From positions 1 to 64,000 of the forward strand of contig UQFK01000002.1 of NCBI GenBank assembly GCA_900540345.1: 64,000 bases of DNA. Reading direction: 5' to 3'. This stretch comes from an uncultured Eggerthella sp. (lineage in GTDB: Bacteria; Actinomycetota; Coriobacteriia; Coriobacteriales; Eggerthellaceae). The number at the start of each line of letters is the position of its first letter. Within the stretch, counting starts at the first letter, position 1. Positions 6,644 to 18,600 of the stretch are shown here, one piece after another. The notes beneath the pieces were generated by a model. That model was not told where the DNA came from. It saw only the letters and a list, made by a program, of their open reading frames with translations, and made no database searches. The position numbers were made by a program, and so were the translations under genes.

Positions 6644-9600
6644 CTAGTCTTGCGTATTTGCGTTTGGTGCGCCTGTGCGTTCGACGCGACGACGCGCCAG
6701 CGACGATGAAGCCGCCCCTGCAACGCTCGCCAAGAGCGCCACTACACCTGCCGCCGCAAGCGCAGTACCCGCCGCCTGAGTCGCCTCAGCCGGTGTCATG
6801 CTGGCGATCCATCCCAAGAATCCATCTGCATCTTCCAAACCAGCAAGGGCTTCTGCGCTTAGGGTGGTGAATTCCTCTGCAGCGGCAGGGAGCACTTCGA
6901 GTGCAGGCGGAAGAGGTACGAGAGCATTCTCGGTATCGGCGATGATGTCGAGCGCTTCAGCAAGCGGGTCGGTCGCTTCGGCAGCCTCGGGGGCTGCATC
7001 AAAGGCCGAACTTGTACGGACAGTCGGCGTGCGATTCGCGGCGGAACCAAGCACGCTGGCTGTTTGATTGGTTGAGAAGTTTTGGGAAGGCAGAGACACT
7101 ACGGGTGCGTTCGGGGTGGTCGACACATCCGGCACTTCCGTGTCGATCAACACCGGCTGCGTACCCGTAGCGTTCCACTGCGCGTAAAGTTGAATGGTTG
7201 AACCGTCCGCGCCGTCGCTTGCGGTCTCAATGAGCATCGCGCGCAGGATATCGGCAGAGAGCGTCTCGCCATCACGGATCGGAACGCCCTTGCCAGAAGC
7301 ATCAGTATTCCAGCAGAGGAATTCGTGACCTTCTTTTGTAAGAGCAGCGGTATTGATCAGTACCTCGTCCTTACCAACCGTGCAGTTCGAAGGCGAAGCA
7401 GGCTTGTAGGTATCACCCGAGAAAGCCCCGCCATTCATGTCGAATGTCAGCACGTAGGTACACGGCTTTTCGATCGGAGTTTCGGGCTCCGTAGGAATCA
7501 CAGGCTCTGAAGGATCGACTGGATCTGCAGGGTCGGGGTCAGCCGGCTCTAGCGGATCAAAAGGATCCACAGGATCAGGGTCAGCCGGCTCTGCAGGGTC
7601 AGGATCGACCGGACCCGTAGGAGTCTCGGGGTCTGAGTTTTCCACATTTTCGTTAGGATCAGAGGTGCTATCACCTGTTTCACCTGGTGTTTCTGATGTG
7701 TCAAGCACATCAGCAGGCGATCCGCCTGACGCTTCGTCAGACACGTCATCAAAGGATGTGTCAGGCGGTGCGCCGGAGGCTGCTGCTGAAAGCAACGACG
7801 GCGTGGCTGCGAAGGTGGCCACAGGGGCCATACGAGCATATGACGCAGCCAAGCTCGAAGCGCTTACAGGACGTGCGTTTGCTGTTGCACTGCCTGAAAC
7901 GGCCACGGCAGAGCCGGAACCTGCGAGAACGGAAGCAGAGCTTACAGCGATATCGCCCACGAGCGCAATGCTCGAGGCAGGAGATGTCGTATTTGAGGCT
8001 CGTGCACCAAGAGATGCGGTTGCGACAACGTTCGGCGCCTCTTCTACAGCTGCGCTCGGGCTGGCGCTCGAAGCCGTTAACAGGCTTACCTGCGCGGAAG
8101 TTGCAGAACCCTGAGAAGATGACGTGTATGTCGCATAGGCACCCGCACGTGCGCTCATAGAGGCTGTGGAGGCACTTGAAGAAGCTGTTTGGACATTCGC
8201 GGTTGTCAAACGAGCGCTAGCGGCATTTGAGCTTGCCTTATGCGCAAGGCTGTTGCGAACGGTCAAGCGCGTGATCTCGTCACGGCTTGCAGATGTGGTG
8301 CCCGAGCATGCACTCGAGCACGATGAAGCGCTTGAAGAAGCATATGAGGCGCTGACCTGGGGTGCCGCGCTCGTTTCAGCAGAGCGCGGGGATGCCGCGC
8401 TTGCCGCGGAAGTAGCGCGGGCGGCAGATTTCGAGGCAGTTTGCGCGCTCACAGAGCCTGCCGAAGATGAACTTGTGGCAGAAGTTACGCTTTTAGATTT
8501 AAAAGACCCCGTCTGGGTTGTGGCGGGGTCTGCGTTTGTGTGGTGCGATTGGGTGGATGTATTCGATTGGGTGGACTGTCCGGTTCCTGCCGCTCCAGAC
8601 CCAGGGTCTCCCGTAGCAGCAAGGGCAAGTCCTGGCGCGAATGCAAGCGTGCAGACAAGCACAAGCGTTGCCGCGAACACTCCAAGAGCAACGCGCGCCT
8701 TGAATAAAGAGCCCCAGACAAAAAAAGAACCGGCGGTATGGGGTGCAGCGACCCGAGAGAGACGCGTCTGGGAATATGCATGAACAACGCCAGCTCGTCG
8801 TGGGCTGGCGTTGTTCATACGTCCGTTCCTCATACCAGGAGTAATCAAATTATGTACCAGGCCGTAGGCCTTGCTCACGCCCATTCCGGGAGGAATGTGC
8901 GCTGCGTTCTCTACGCGAGCGATACGATCGAGAACGATTGCGTCAAATGCAGCGCGGCGAGTTGCGCGAGGACCCTGAGGGTCGGTGTCGTCCTCGTCGT
9001 TGCGGCGGCGCACGATGGCGATCAGGAAGATCACAAGTGCAACCAGTGCGAGAGCGATCGCGAGGATCAGACCCATCAGACCAAACTCATCGCTAGTCTT
9101 AGGAAGCGTGGTGCCCTCGGTCACGATGTCCTCGGTCTCGTAGAGCGCCTCGATCTCGATCGGGCCAAGAACCGTGAGCTCGCTCAGGTCCCAAACCACA
9201 CCTTCGATGACCTCGCCTGTGTCAGCGTCAGTCATGGTGTAGTGCCAACCCTGGAAGGTGCTGCCCGGCTTAGGAGTCTGCGAGATGCTCGCGATGTACT
9301 CCGGCGGGAGCGGCTGGCCCCACTCGACCTTGGTGCTGCCACCGTTGACATCTGCAACACCGTCGTGGCGGTTGCTTACGTTGACCTTATAGGAGTCAAC
9401 TTCCCACATTGCGTAGAGGTTCAAACCGCCCTCTGGCATTACCATACCCTGGCCGAGCTTGTAAGCGGTACCGGTGCCATCGGCCTCGGTGTTCCAGCCA
9501 ACCAGCGTGTAGTGACCACGCTTGATGCCCGTGCCATTGTGGAGGTTCACATTCAAGCCATAAGAAGTGGTGGTGGAAGGAATCTCGCCTTCGCCGCCAT

Positions 9601-12600
9601 TGACGTCGTAGTTGATGGTCGCATCAGCGTTCTTCTCGAAGATCGCCATGTACTTCGCAGCTACGAGACGTCCGTCCTCGCCTGGCTCCTCGACAACGAT
9701 CTCGCTGTTGTCGTTCTGAATGGTGTGCCAGCCGTTCTCATCAAAACCGATGAGTCGAGACGTATTCTCGGTGACAAGCTCCCAGCGTACGAAGTGGTAG
9801 CCAGGCTTTGCCGTTGCCACAGAGTGGAGACGATCGCCAGCGGAAGAACCAGTGCCCACGTGCTGGCCAGTAACTGCGCTCACGTTATCGATCACGCGGT
9901 TGACCGTGCCGCCCTCGCCATTGGTGGTGTATTCGATCTTGATGATGATCTCTTTCCACATAGCGTAGAGGGTGATGGACGCCTGAGGATTGTTCTTGTC
10001 GATGGCATTCGACATTTCAAGGTACTTAGTTGCGTCAGTGATGGTGAGGCCCTTGCCGTCACGCTGGGTGTTCCAGCCAGCGAACTCGTAACCAGCAGGT
10101 GCTGCGTCGAGCTCTGCATCACTGAACAGGTTGAAGCCAGACTGAGTCCACTTCACGTTCTCGATCGGATCCGGAGTGAACGGATCACGGGTATCGGGAA
10201 CCGGCTTCAAAATCGTGGAGTTCGTGTTCTTATCATTGTTCAGGTCGTAGATGACCTTGTATTCGCCATTCTCGGTCCAGACTGCGTAAACCGTCAGACC
10301 GTCGCGCAGGATCTGCTCATCGTTGGTGGTGTCGAACTTACCGAAGATGAGCTCTGCGAGCTGTGCATAGGTCATGTCAGCGGTGAGCTCAACAGAACCA
10401 TTAGCCTTCGTGGACCAGCCAGCCAGGGTGTAACCAGGCTTGGTTGGGTGGGTCTGCTTGTCAGCCACGATGGACTCGACCGTGTAACCACCGACCGTCT
10501 CAGTCTTCGTACCAGTGTTGGCATTGAAGATGACCTTGTAATCCTTGACGATCTCGTAGATCACCTGGATCAGGTTGTCGCCTGCGACGAGCTTATCGAT
10601 GGAGACGTTGCCGCCATTCCACTTATAACCAGCTGGACGGTGCGAGTTGATGAGCTCGGAAGGAATGGTGTAGGAATCGCCCACAACACCCGGAGCCGTG
10701 ATGATCTGCGTATCGAAGGTCTCACGCTCGCCGTTGTCCTTGATGTACTCGATGGTAACGTCGACAACCTTTGCCCAGATCGCCGTTGCAACGACGTCTG
10801 CCAGCGGCATGGTGAAGGAATCATTCACGCCGATGAAGGAAGTCTTGGTGTCACCCGTGGTCGGATCCACATAAGAGATCTCCCAACCAGCGTGCTTCAT
10901 GCCCTCGAGGGTAACGCCCGGGATGGTGATGGTGGAGCCACCGATGGCTGCCGGACGACCTGGGGTGCTGGTCCACTTGCCTGCCTCGCCCTCATCGTTA
11001 GTGCCAAGCACGTAGTCGATGTTGAACGGAACATTGGAGTGGTACAGCTTCAGGGTCGTGGAGCCGTCTGCATTGACAACAGCGGTGAGTACGGAACCAT
11101 ACACGCCCTCGTCGAAGACGTAACCCGGGAACTGAGTCATGTCGAGCTTGTAGTTATATGCGTGGTTGGTCGGATCGGTGACCGATGCGATATCGCCTGT
11201 TTCCAGGTGCGTGCAGTTAACGGTCAGATCGTCACGCTTGCTGTAAGAGCCGTCAGCGTTCTGGAAGTAGTACTCGACCTTGTAACCAGTGTTCGTTGCA
11301 ACGAACTTAGCGTAGTAGGTGACGGGTACCCAACCATCGAGCGGCTGAGCCGGGATGATCTGATAACCAACCAGGTTGAAATCGTCGTCATAGACTGGCT
11401 TCACACGGCTGCTTGGAACCTTAGTGGTGCAGGCAGCGTCGGTGTACCAACCGTCGAAGGTATAACCAGGCTTCGCGGTAGCGACAGAGCCCTTTGCATA
11501 CTGCATCGAGGAGTCAGTGATGTTCTCGACCGTGTTCGAGATGGTGCCCAGGCCAGTGGAGCCCGTTGCGATCTCGTACTTGATCTGGAGGCTCTCGAAG
11601 TCCCAAACAGGAACCAGGATAACCTTGTTTGCAGGCATCTTGAAGGTGCCGCCCGCAGCGATGACGTTGCCGAGCTCAATCGCGTCGATCACGCCGTCGT
11701 TGTTAGAGTCGGTCCAAACTGCCCAACCGCGCAGGCTGTAGCCCTCGCGAGCAACATCGCCAGAGGAGAGCAGGGTAACGACCTCGTCCGTGCGTGGACG
11801 TGGGTTGGTGGTGTATTCAGAGCCCGTGGTACCTGCGAGGCCAGGAACGCCGCCCGGCGTCCAGTAGGACTGAGGCACATCAGTGTCGAGCTTGTAGATA
11901 AGATCCTGTTCGCCAGCTGCCCACAGAGCGGTGAAGTCAACGTTGCCGCGGATCTCGAAGTCCATGGTGCCCGGAATGCCAGCGCCCGTGTAGGAAGCGC
12001 CCGGTGCGAGCCAGTAATAGGTCTGGCCATCGCGGACCCAGGTCCAGCCAACGAACTCGAAGCCCGTTGCAGCAGGAGCGTTTGCAGTAACGTTCTGACC
12101 ACCGATGATCAGCGGGAACTGATCGACCGTTGCGGTGCCTGCCTCGATGTCTTCACCAGCGACAACAGCGGAGGTGAAGCCGGTGCCACCATGAGCGCCT
12201 GGGTGGAAGACAACTGCAAAGGTCTGTGCCCAGAGTGCGGTGAAGGTGGTGTCGCCCAGGATGATGACCGAGTCAGGATCGCGGGTGGTCTTGGTCTCGC
12301 CGGTCTCTGCGTCAACATAAGACCAGCCAGCGAATGCCCATTCATTGTCAGCAGTGACCGTGATGTTTGCTGCAGCGTTACCCGTTGCAGACGGATCGTT
12401 CAAGGTCTTGCCGTGGTCAACGGTGAACGGAAGGGTTGCGCCATTGACATTGACGGTACCGTGGCCGTTGCCCGCAACGAAGTAGACGTTGTGGCCAAGG
12501 CGGGTCCAGGTGCCGATGATGTTAACTTCAGCAGCAGGCATGGTGAAGGTTGCGCCATTGCCGAGCTGCGTGGTGACTGCAGCAGAACCGGGCTCGGTGT

Positions 12601-15600
12601 AAGAGACGGTCCAGGTGAAGTTCCAGCCAGAAGGAGCGGTGATGGTCGGGAGGACCAGGCTCTCGCCGAACTTCTGGTTAGTGTGAGCCTGGGTGATGCC
12701 CGTGCTCGTGTAGGTCGGGGTCGGAACCGGAGTAGGTGCATCTGCGCCAGAAGCAGATGGGGTGACCCAGACATCGTATGCATTGCGCTCGTAGAAGAGC
12801 TTCAGGATCTGACCGCCCGTCAGGGACTCAATGACCTCGACGCTGCCCGTGATGCCAGGCATGTAGGTGAAGCCCTTAACGGTCTTGATCATGTCGTTGG
12901 AGACGGTAACGCGGGAGAACTCTTCGCCAGAACGGGTGTCGTCGAGGCTGGTGTTCTGCGTGTAGGTGCCGTCAAGACCCTGGAAGAAGTGCTGGATGGT
13001 GTACTGAATGTCGCCGAGTGCGGTGAAGCGTGCCTCGTAGGTCGAGGTGGAGAACAGGTCGCCATCCTTTTCAGGGGTCATGGTGAGATCGGTGGTGAGC
13101 AGGACGCCGTCCTTATACCAACCAACGAACTTGTAACCAGTGGATGCAGCAGCGGTCATGGTGTACGGGGTGCCGTTCACTGCGTCGATGTCCTGATACT
13201 TGGAGCTTGGGCCCGTGATCAGGAAGGAACCGGCTGCGTTGTTTGCAGTACCACCAGTCTGAACCGCATAGGTGATGCGAACGGTGTCAGACTCCCAGAG
13301 CGCATAGAGCGTGATCGGGGTGGTGTTGTCGTCGGTTAGGGCGATGTCTGCAACGGTTGCGCCAGCAGGCAGCGTAACGAGCTGGCCAGCGGAGTTGCGA
13401 TACTGCCACTTAGGAGCCTTGTAACCTTCCCAGGTTGGGGTGGTGTCAGGCAGGATGTTCGAAGAATTCCAGCTTGCCTGCTTGTCTGCTGGCATAACGA
13501 TGGTGGAAGGTGCAGCGTTGCCGAATGCATCCTTACCAGCGTCATAAGTAATAGTGTAGATCTTCTCTACCCAGTAGACGTTGAAGGTAATGGTGCCACC
13601 AGCGGTCGCCTCAGCCACAGTAGAGGTGAGCTTGGAGATCGCTTCGTTGAGCTCGTAACCCTTGAGGTCGGTACGACGACCAGCACCATTCTGGTTCTCG
13701 AACTCGGTGACGTAGTTGTGCGTATTGAAGTTGGTGATGTCGATCGCAACACCTGGGGTTGCAAAACCATTGGTAGAGCTGATGGTGTTGGAGCTGGAGA
13801 TATTAACGTTGCCATTTGCGTCAACGTTCACCTTATTGAAGTTGATGACGTACTTGGTGTTGTCCTCAAGCTTTGCAGTGAGGATGAACGTAGAGCCATC
13901 TGCAGGGGTCGGGGTGCCGTCGAATGCGGAAACCGCGAGCTTACCAGCGCTCTGAATCCAGGTCTGGAGCGAACCGCCAGCAGGCGTGTAGGTCCAGCCC
14001 AGCAGACGCTGAGAGCCATCAGATGGAGCATAGGAATAGTAGTCGATCGAGTCAGTCCAGGTCAAACCGTCGATGGTCTTCAGGTCGTGACCAGTGGAAT
14101 CCTGGAACTTGACCGTGAAGGTCTTCTGATCCCAGATGCCGTAGAGCGTGATCTCGGTCTTGGTGTTGTCAGAGGTGCCATAAAGCGCCTGGTAGATCGC
14201 GGAGACAAGCGTGTTGTTGTCGACGGTCATGCCCGATGCTGCATTGGTGGTGCTCCACTTGGTGAAGGTGTAACCAGATGCAGAGAGGGTTGCGTTTGCG
14301 CCGAGCAGGTTCTTGTCGGTCCAGGTGACCGTCTTGTCTGCGATGGTTGCCGTGTTGCCATCGGGGTAACGCGGCTGGAAGTGAACAGTGATCTCGCGTG
14401 CGATCCACTTCGCATAGAGCGTAAGGGTTGCCGTGTCGTCGTCACCGACCGTGATGCCAGCGAGATCAATACCCTGCTGGAAGGTGGTGGTGGTGCCGAT
14501 CTTAGAAGCATCGGAGAGATCCTGCTTTGCATACCAACCAGCGAAGGTGTAACCCTGACGGTACATGCCCGTCTTCGCATCGTTGGTCATGACGTCGTTA
14601 AGGACAGCAGTCCAGGTGGTCTGCTGAGAAGCCAGCGTCGGAGAACCGCCGTTAGTCTCGTATGCGATGGTGTAACCAGAGCGAGGCTCCCAAATTGCGA
14701 CGTAGGTCGCATCGCCAGTGGCGCGCAGGGTTGCGAGCGTTGCAGCGGAATAGGTGGTGCCCGTTGCGACGTTCTTCCAGCTTACGAAGCCGTAACCCTT
14801 GTCTGCCTTGGTGGCAGGAACGTTGGTGCCGTACTGGTTGTTATAGGTGATCGTTGCGATCTTGTTTGCGGTAGTACCGTCAGAGAAGGAACCATGAGCA
14901 ACATTGGTTGCGTCGCCCACCATGAAGGTGATGGTGTACTGCTCTGCCTCGAAGGCTGCATAGTAGGTTGCAGCAGCGTAAACGCCGTTGACCTTCTGAG
15001 GAGTAAGAGTACCGTCAGCTGCCACCCAGGATGCAGGAACTGCAATGGTGTGAGCAGCATCGGTGAACCAGCCGAGGAAGGTGTGACCCGTGCCTGCGGT
15101 TGGCTTGGAGCCCTTCGGGGTGCCCGTCACCATTGCGAAGGAAGTGCCTTCGGTGGTGTTGGAGAGCGTGCCCATGGAAGCGGAAGAGCCCGTTGCATAG
15201 GTATAAGTGATGGTGACCGTGTTCTCGCGGAAGACCGGATAGAGGGTCACACCGTAACCATAATCGCCCAAAGTATAAAGATCAGTATTTCGCGTACCAG
15301 CAGTCATGGTGAAGCTGGTGGTGTAGAGCGGGCTGGTGCCATTTACATAGGTTGCGTCCGTGGTCCAACCGAGCAGCGTGTAAGCAGTGGGATTGGTGGT
15401 GGACTTATATGTTGCATTCTGCGGAAGCGCAACAGACTCGCCTGTCTTTGCAGAGGTGTCAGTTGCACCCGTGCCGGTGAGGCCAGAGATGTTGGCAACA
15501 TTGTTGTCGAAATGCAAATGCTGTGTAGTCTCTTCCCACAGAGCAGTGAAGGTGATGGACTGGTTGATGGTGGTAGGCAGATCGTCGCCGCCGGTCTTAT

Positions 15601-18600
15601 GGAAGACGCGCGTTGCGTCGGTGCCTCTGTAGTAGCCTTCAACACGAAGGGTCTTGTTCTGCAGTGCGTCGAACCATTCCCAGCCAACGAACTTGTAACC
15701 AGGAGCAGCTGTAGGATTGTATTCATTGCGGTCGCCCGCAGGGCTTACCGTGCCGCCATAGACCGGAAGGGTCCAGCCAGACTGCAGGTTCGAATAACGC
15801 GTACCATACTGGGTAATGGTGTTACCCGTCTGGGCGCCATTCTTCTGAGCAAATGCGTTGGATGCCGCACCCGAAGTGTAGTTAATGGTGATGATCAGGC
15901 CGAACTGAGCCACGAACACCGTGTGAGAGCTGATGGTCCAAGGGGTACCTGCATCGCCCGTGCCCAAGATGGCATCAGGGGACAGGGTGCCCTTCAGGGT
16001 ACCCGTGGATTCAGAGCCTGAGGTGGTACAGCCTTCGTAGACCTGCCAACCCATGAAGTAATACTGGTTTGCATCCTTAGGGTTCGCGGTCGGCAAAGTA
16101 TGCAAGCTGTCGCCATACTCAAGACTGTAGGAAGTGGTACCCACAAGCGCTGCGCCATAGGTGGTATTGGTCTTGAAGACTGCATTGTACTTGATCTTTG
16201 ACCATACACCATAGATGTTCAAATCACTGTTAGGCATCACGAAAGTGCCGCTCTTTACCTGAGCTGCAGTAACACCGGTACCGGAAATAAGCGTCCAGCC
16301 CTCCCAGGTATAACCACTAGGAGCAGTAGGGGTGGTGAGCGTGACAGTCTCACCAAAACGCTTATTCTCAGTCGCAGGGGTATAGATCATACCATCAGGC
16401 ACACTGCCTGAATAAGAAACATGAATTGCATTAATGTTGCGATCGAAGTAGAGCTTGATCACGTTATTCGCTGCAGTCGCGCTCATGACGATGCGGTTCA
16501 CAGAACCAGCAGCCGAAGCATTGTAGGTGAAGCCTGTGATGTCGGAGCGTACGAAGGTGACCGTCTTGGTGGTGTCGTTTGTGCCTTCAGTCGCGCCTGC
16601 CTCAACGGAATAACCGAAAGGAGCAGTGCCGCTGCCTGCAGGGGTAGTTACCTTGGTGTAACCCGTGCCCGAGGTGTTCTGCGTGTAGTATTCGACCGTG
16701 TAAGCGATCCACTTCGGAGACACCGTCAGGTAATAATCTGCATTGGTGTAGAGGCCGCCCGTGGTTGGAACAGTGAGCAGACCAGCAGTCGAAACATTCG
16801 CTGCAGCAACTTGCGTACCGGTTGCAGAACCGATGGTCCACTTAGAGCCATGAGCAGCGTTGTATTCGTAATTAGTGTTGATGAAGGAAGGCATAACGCC
16901 AACCGAGATGTTCTTAGTCGTTGGAGTCGTCGCAGAAGCGCTCGCATAGATGGCGCCCGTTGCAGCACCAACATAGACGACCTGGCCATTGGCAAGTGCA
17001 GAGCCATCGCCATACTGAACATTAGCGTTCGTGTCGCCAAAGAAACGGATCTGAACTTTGTTTTCTTCCCACTGAGCATAAGCAGTAAGGGTGCCGCCAC
17101 TGGAAACCGTGGAAAGGTCCCAGGTTGCATTTACGATGCTGCCCGTGTTGACTGCGGTACCAGTGCCTGCAGCTGCAGTGTTCCAACCCTTAAAGGTGTA
17201 ACCAGAACGGGTCGGGGTTGCAGGCAGCGTTACGCTGGTGGTGGGCTGTACGCCCGTAGTGCTTGCGATGGTGTTACCACCCTGAGTGTTCCAAGCGATG
17301 GTGTAGGTGAATGCACCCCAGTTCGCCGTAAGAACAGCGGTGCCCTTCAGCGTACCTGCTGCAGAATCACCCGTCCAAGCGATCTTGAAGCTTGAAACTG
17401 GAACAGAAGCACCAGCAGCAACAACGGTCGCAGCCACATTGGAGGAGTTGGTGTAACCCCAGCTGCTGAAGTTGAAGCCGGTGCGGGTATAGACGGAAGT
17501 ACCTGCAGGAACTGCAAGGTTAGAACCGTAATTTGCGGTCATGGTGTAGGGGTTCGATCCCTTCACTGCAGTAACGCCAGAAGTTGCGCCTGGCTCAAAC
17601 GTGAAGGTGACCTGTGCTGCTTCCCATGCTGCATAGAGTGTCTTAGAAGCAGTGAGGTTGTTGAAGACTGCGCCAGCCTGGTAGAGCGTACCAGTACCAG
17701 CAGCGTTCTCTGCCCAACCCTTGAAGTTGTAACCCACGCGAGTGGGGTTGGACTTATCGGAGGTGGAAGGAATGGTGAAGGAACCACCATTGAGAATGTT
17801 CGATTCGGTGTAACCAGCGGTACCGCCGTTGTAGGTACCACCATTAGGATTGAGCGTAAAGGTAACGCGATCCTTCTCAGTCCACTTTGCATAGAGCTTC
17901 AGTGCAGTAGTGGAATCGGTTGCAGCGCCAGCAGCCTTTGCTGCTTCCCAGAGGGAATTGAATGCGGTCGCTGCGACCATAACCTGCGTACCCGTGCCGC
18001 TGCCGTTGGTGTCCTTCACGAAGTACCAGCCACCAAAGGTGTAACCAGTCTTAGAAGGAGCAGTAGGAACGGAAACGCTGGAAGTCCAGTTGAGGTTGGA
18101 CTGAGTTGCATGAGCGGTGCCGTCTGCTGCAGCAGTGGAGTTTGCGTAGAAGGTTACGCTGTAACCAGACTTCTCGGTCCACTGTGCATAGAAGGTAGTT
18201 GCTGCGGAAAGAACACCTGCAGAAGCGCCTGCAGCAAGAGTGTTGCCCGCATTGTTGATCTTCCAACCAGCGAAGGTGTAACCCTGCAGGGTTGGAGTAT
18301 TAGTAGGAAGGGTATAAGCGGTGCCTGCCGTTGCAGAACCAGCGGAAGGCATGCCGGAAACAGCCGTGGAGGCAAGTGCGCCTGCAGGCTTGTTCTCATT
18401 AAAGGTAACAGCAGGGTTCCATACTGCATACAGGGTGATGTTGGAAGTGCCAACCGAAAGAACACCGGTGGTGCCAGCAATGGAGCCATTGTAGGAATAC
18501 TTGGTGCCCGTACCAGCGGTGGTGGTTGCCCAGCCACCAAAGGTGTAACCCGTGCGGGTCGGGGTACCAGTTGCAATGGTGTAGGTGGTGTTCGGAGCTG

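Larger units (their letters stand above)
8618..8818 (-). other. Second, internal start and signal peptide in the fusion protein
   Basis: An in-frame ATG at 8818 has GAGGAA 7 nt upstream. The following 67 residues have the make-up of a long signal peptide: Arg-rich n-region (SPRRAG, SQTRLSR), a hydrophobic core (VALGVFAATLVLV) and a cleavage-type end GLALA before ATGDP. If used independently it would give a protein of 724 aa ending at 6644. Confidence 0.7.

Noticed and set aside
8738..13339. Plus-strand open frame of about 1500 codons opposite the LPKTS protein
   Set aside because: It is in codon register with the sense gene, has no ribosome site, no domains and a nonsensical Cys/Arg/Val-rich product. 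Lack of antisense stops follows from codon choice in the sense gene.
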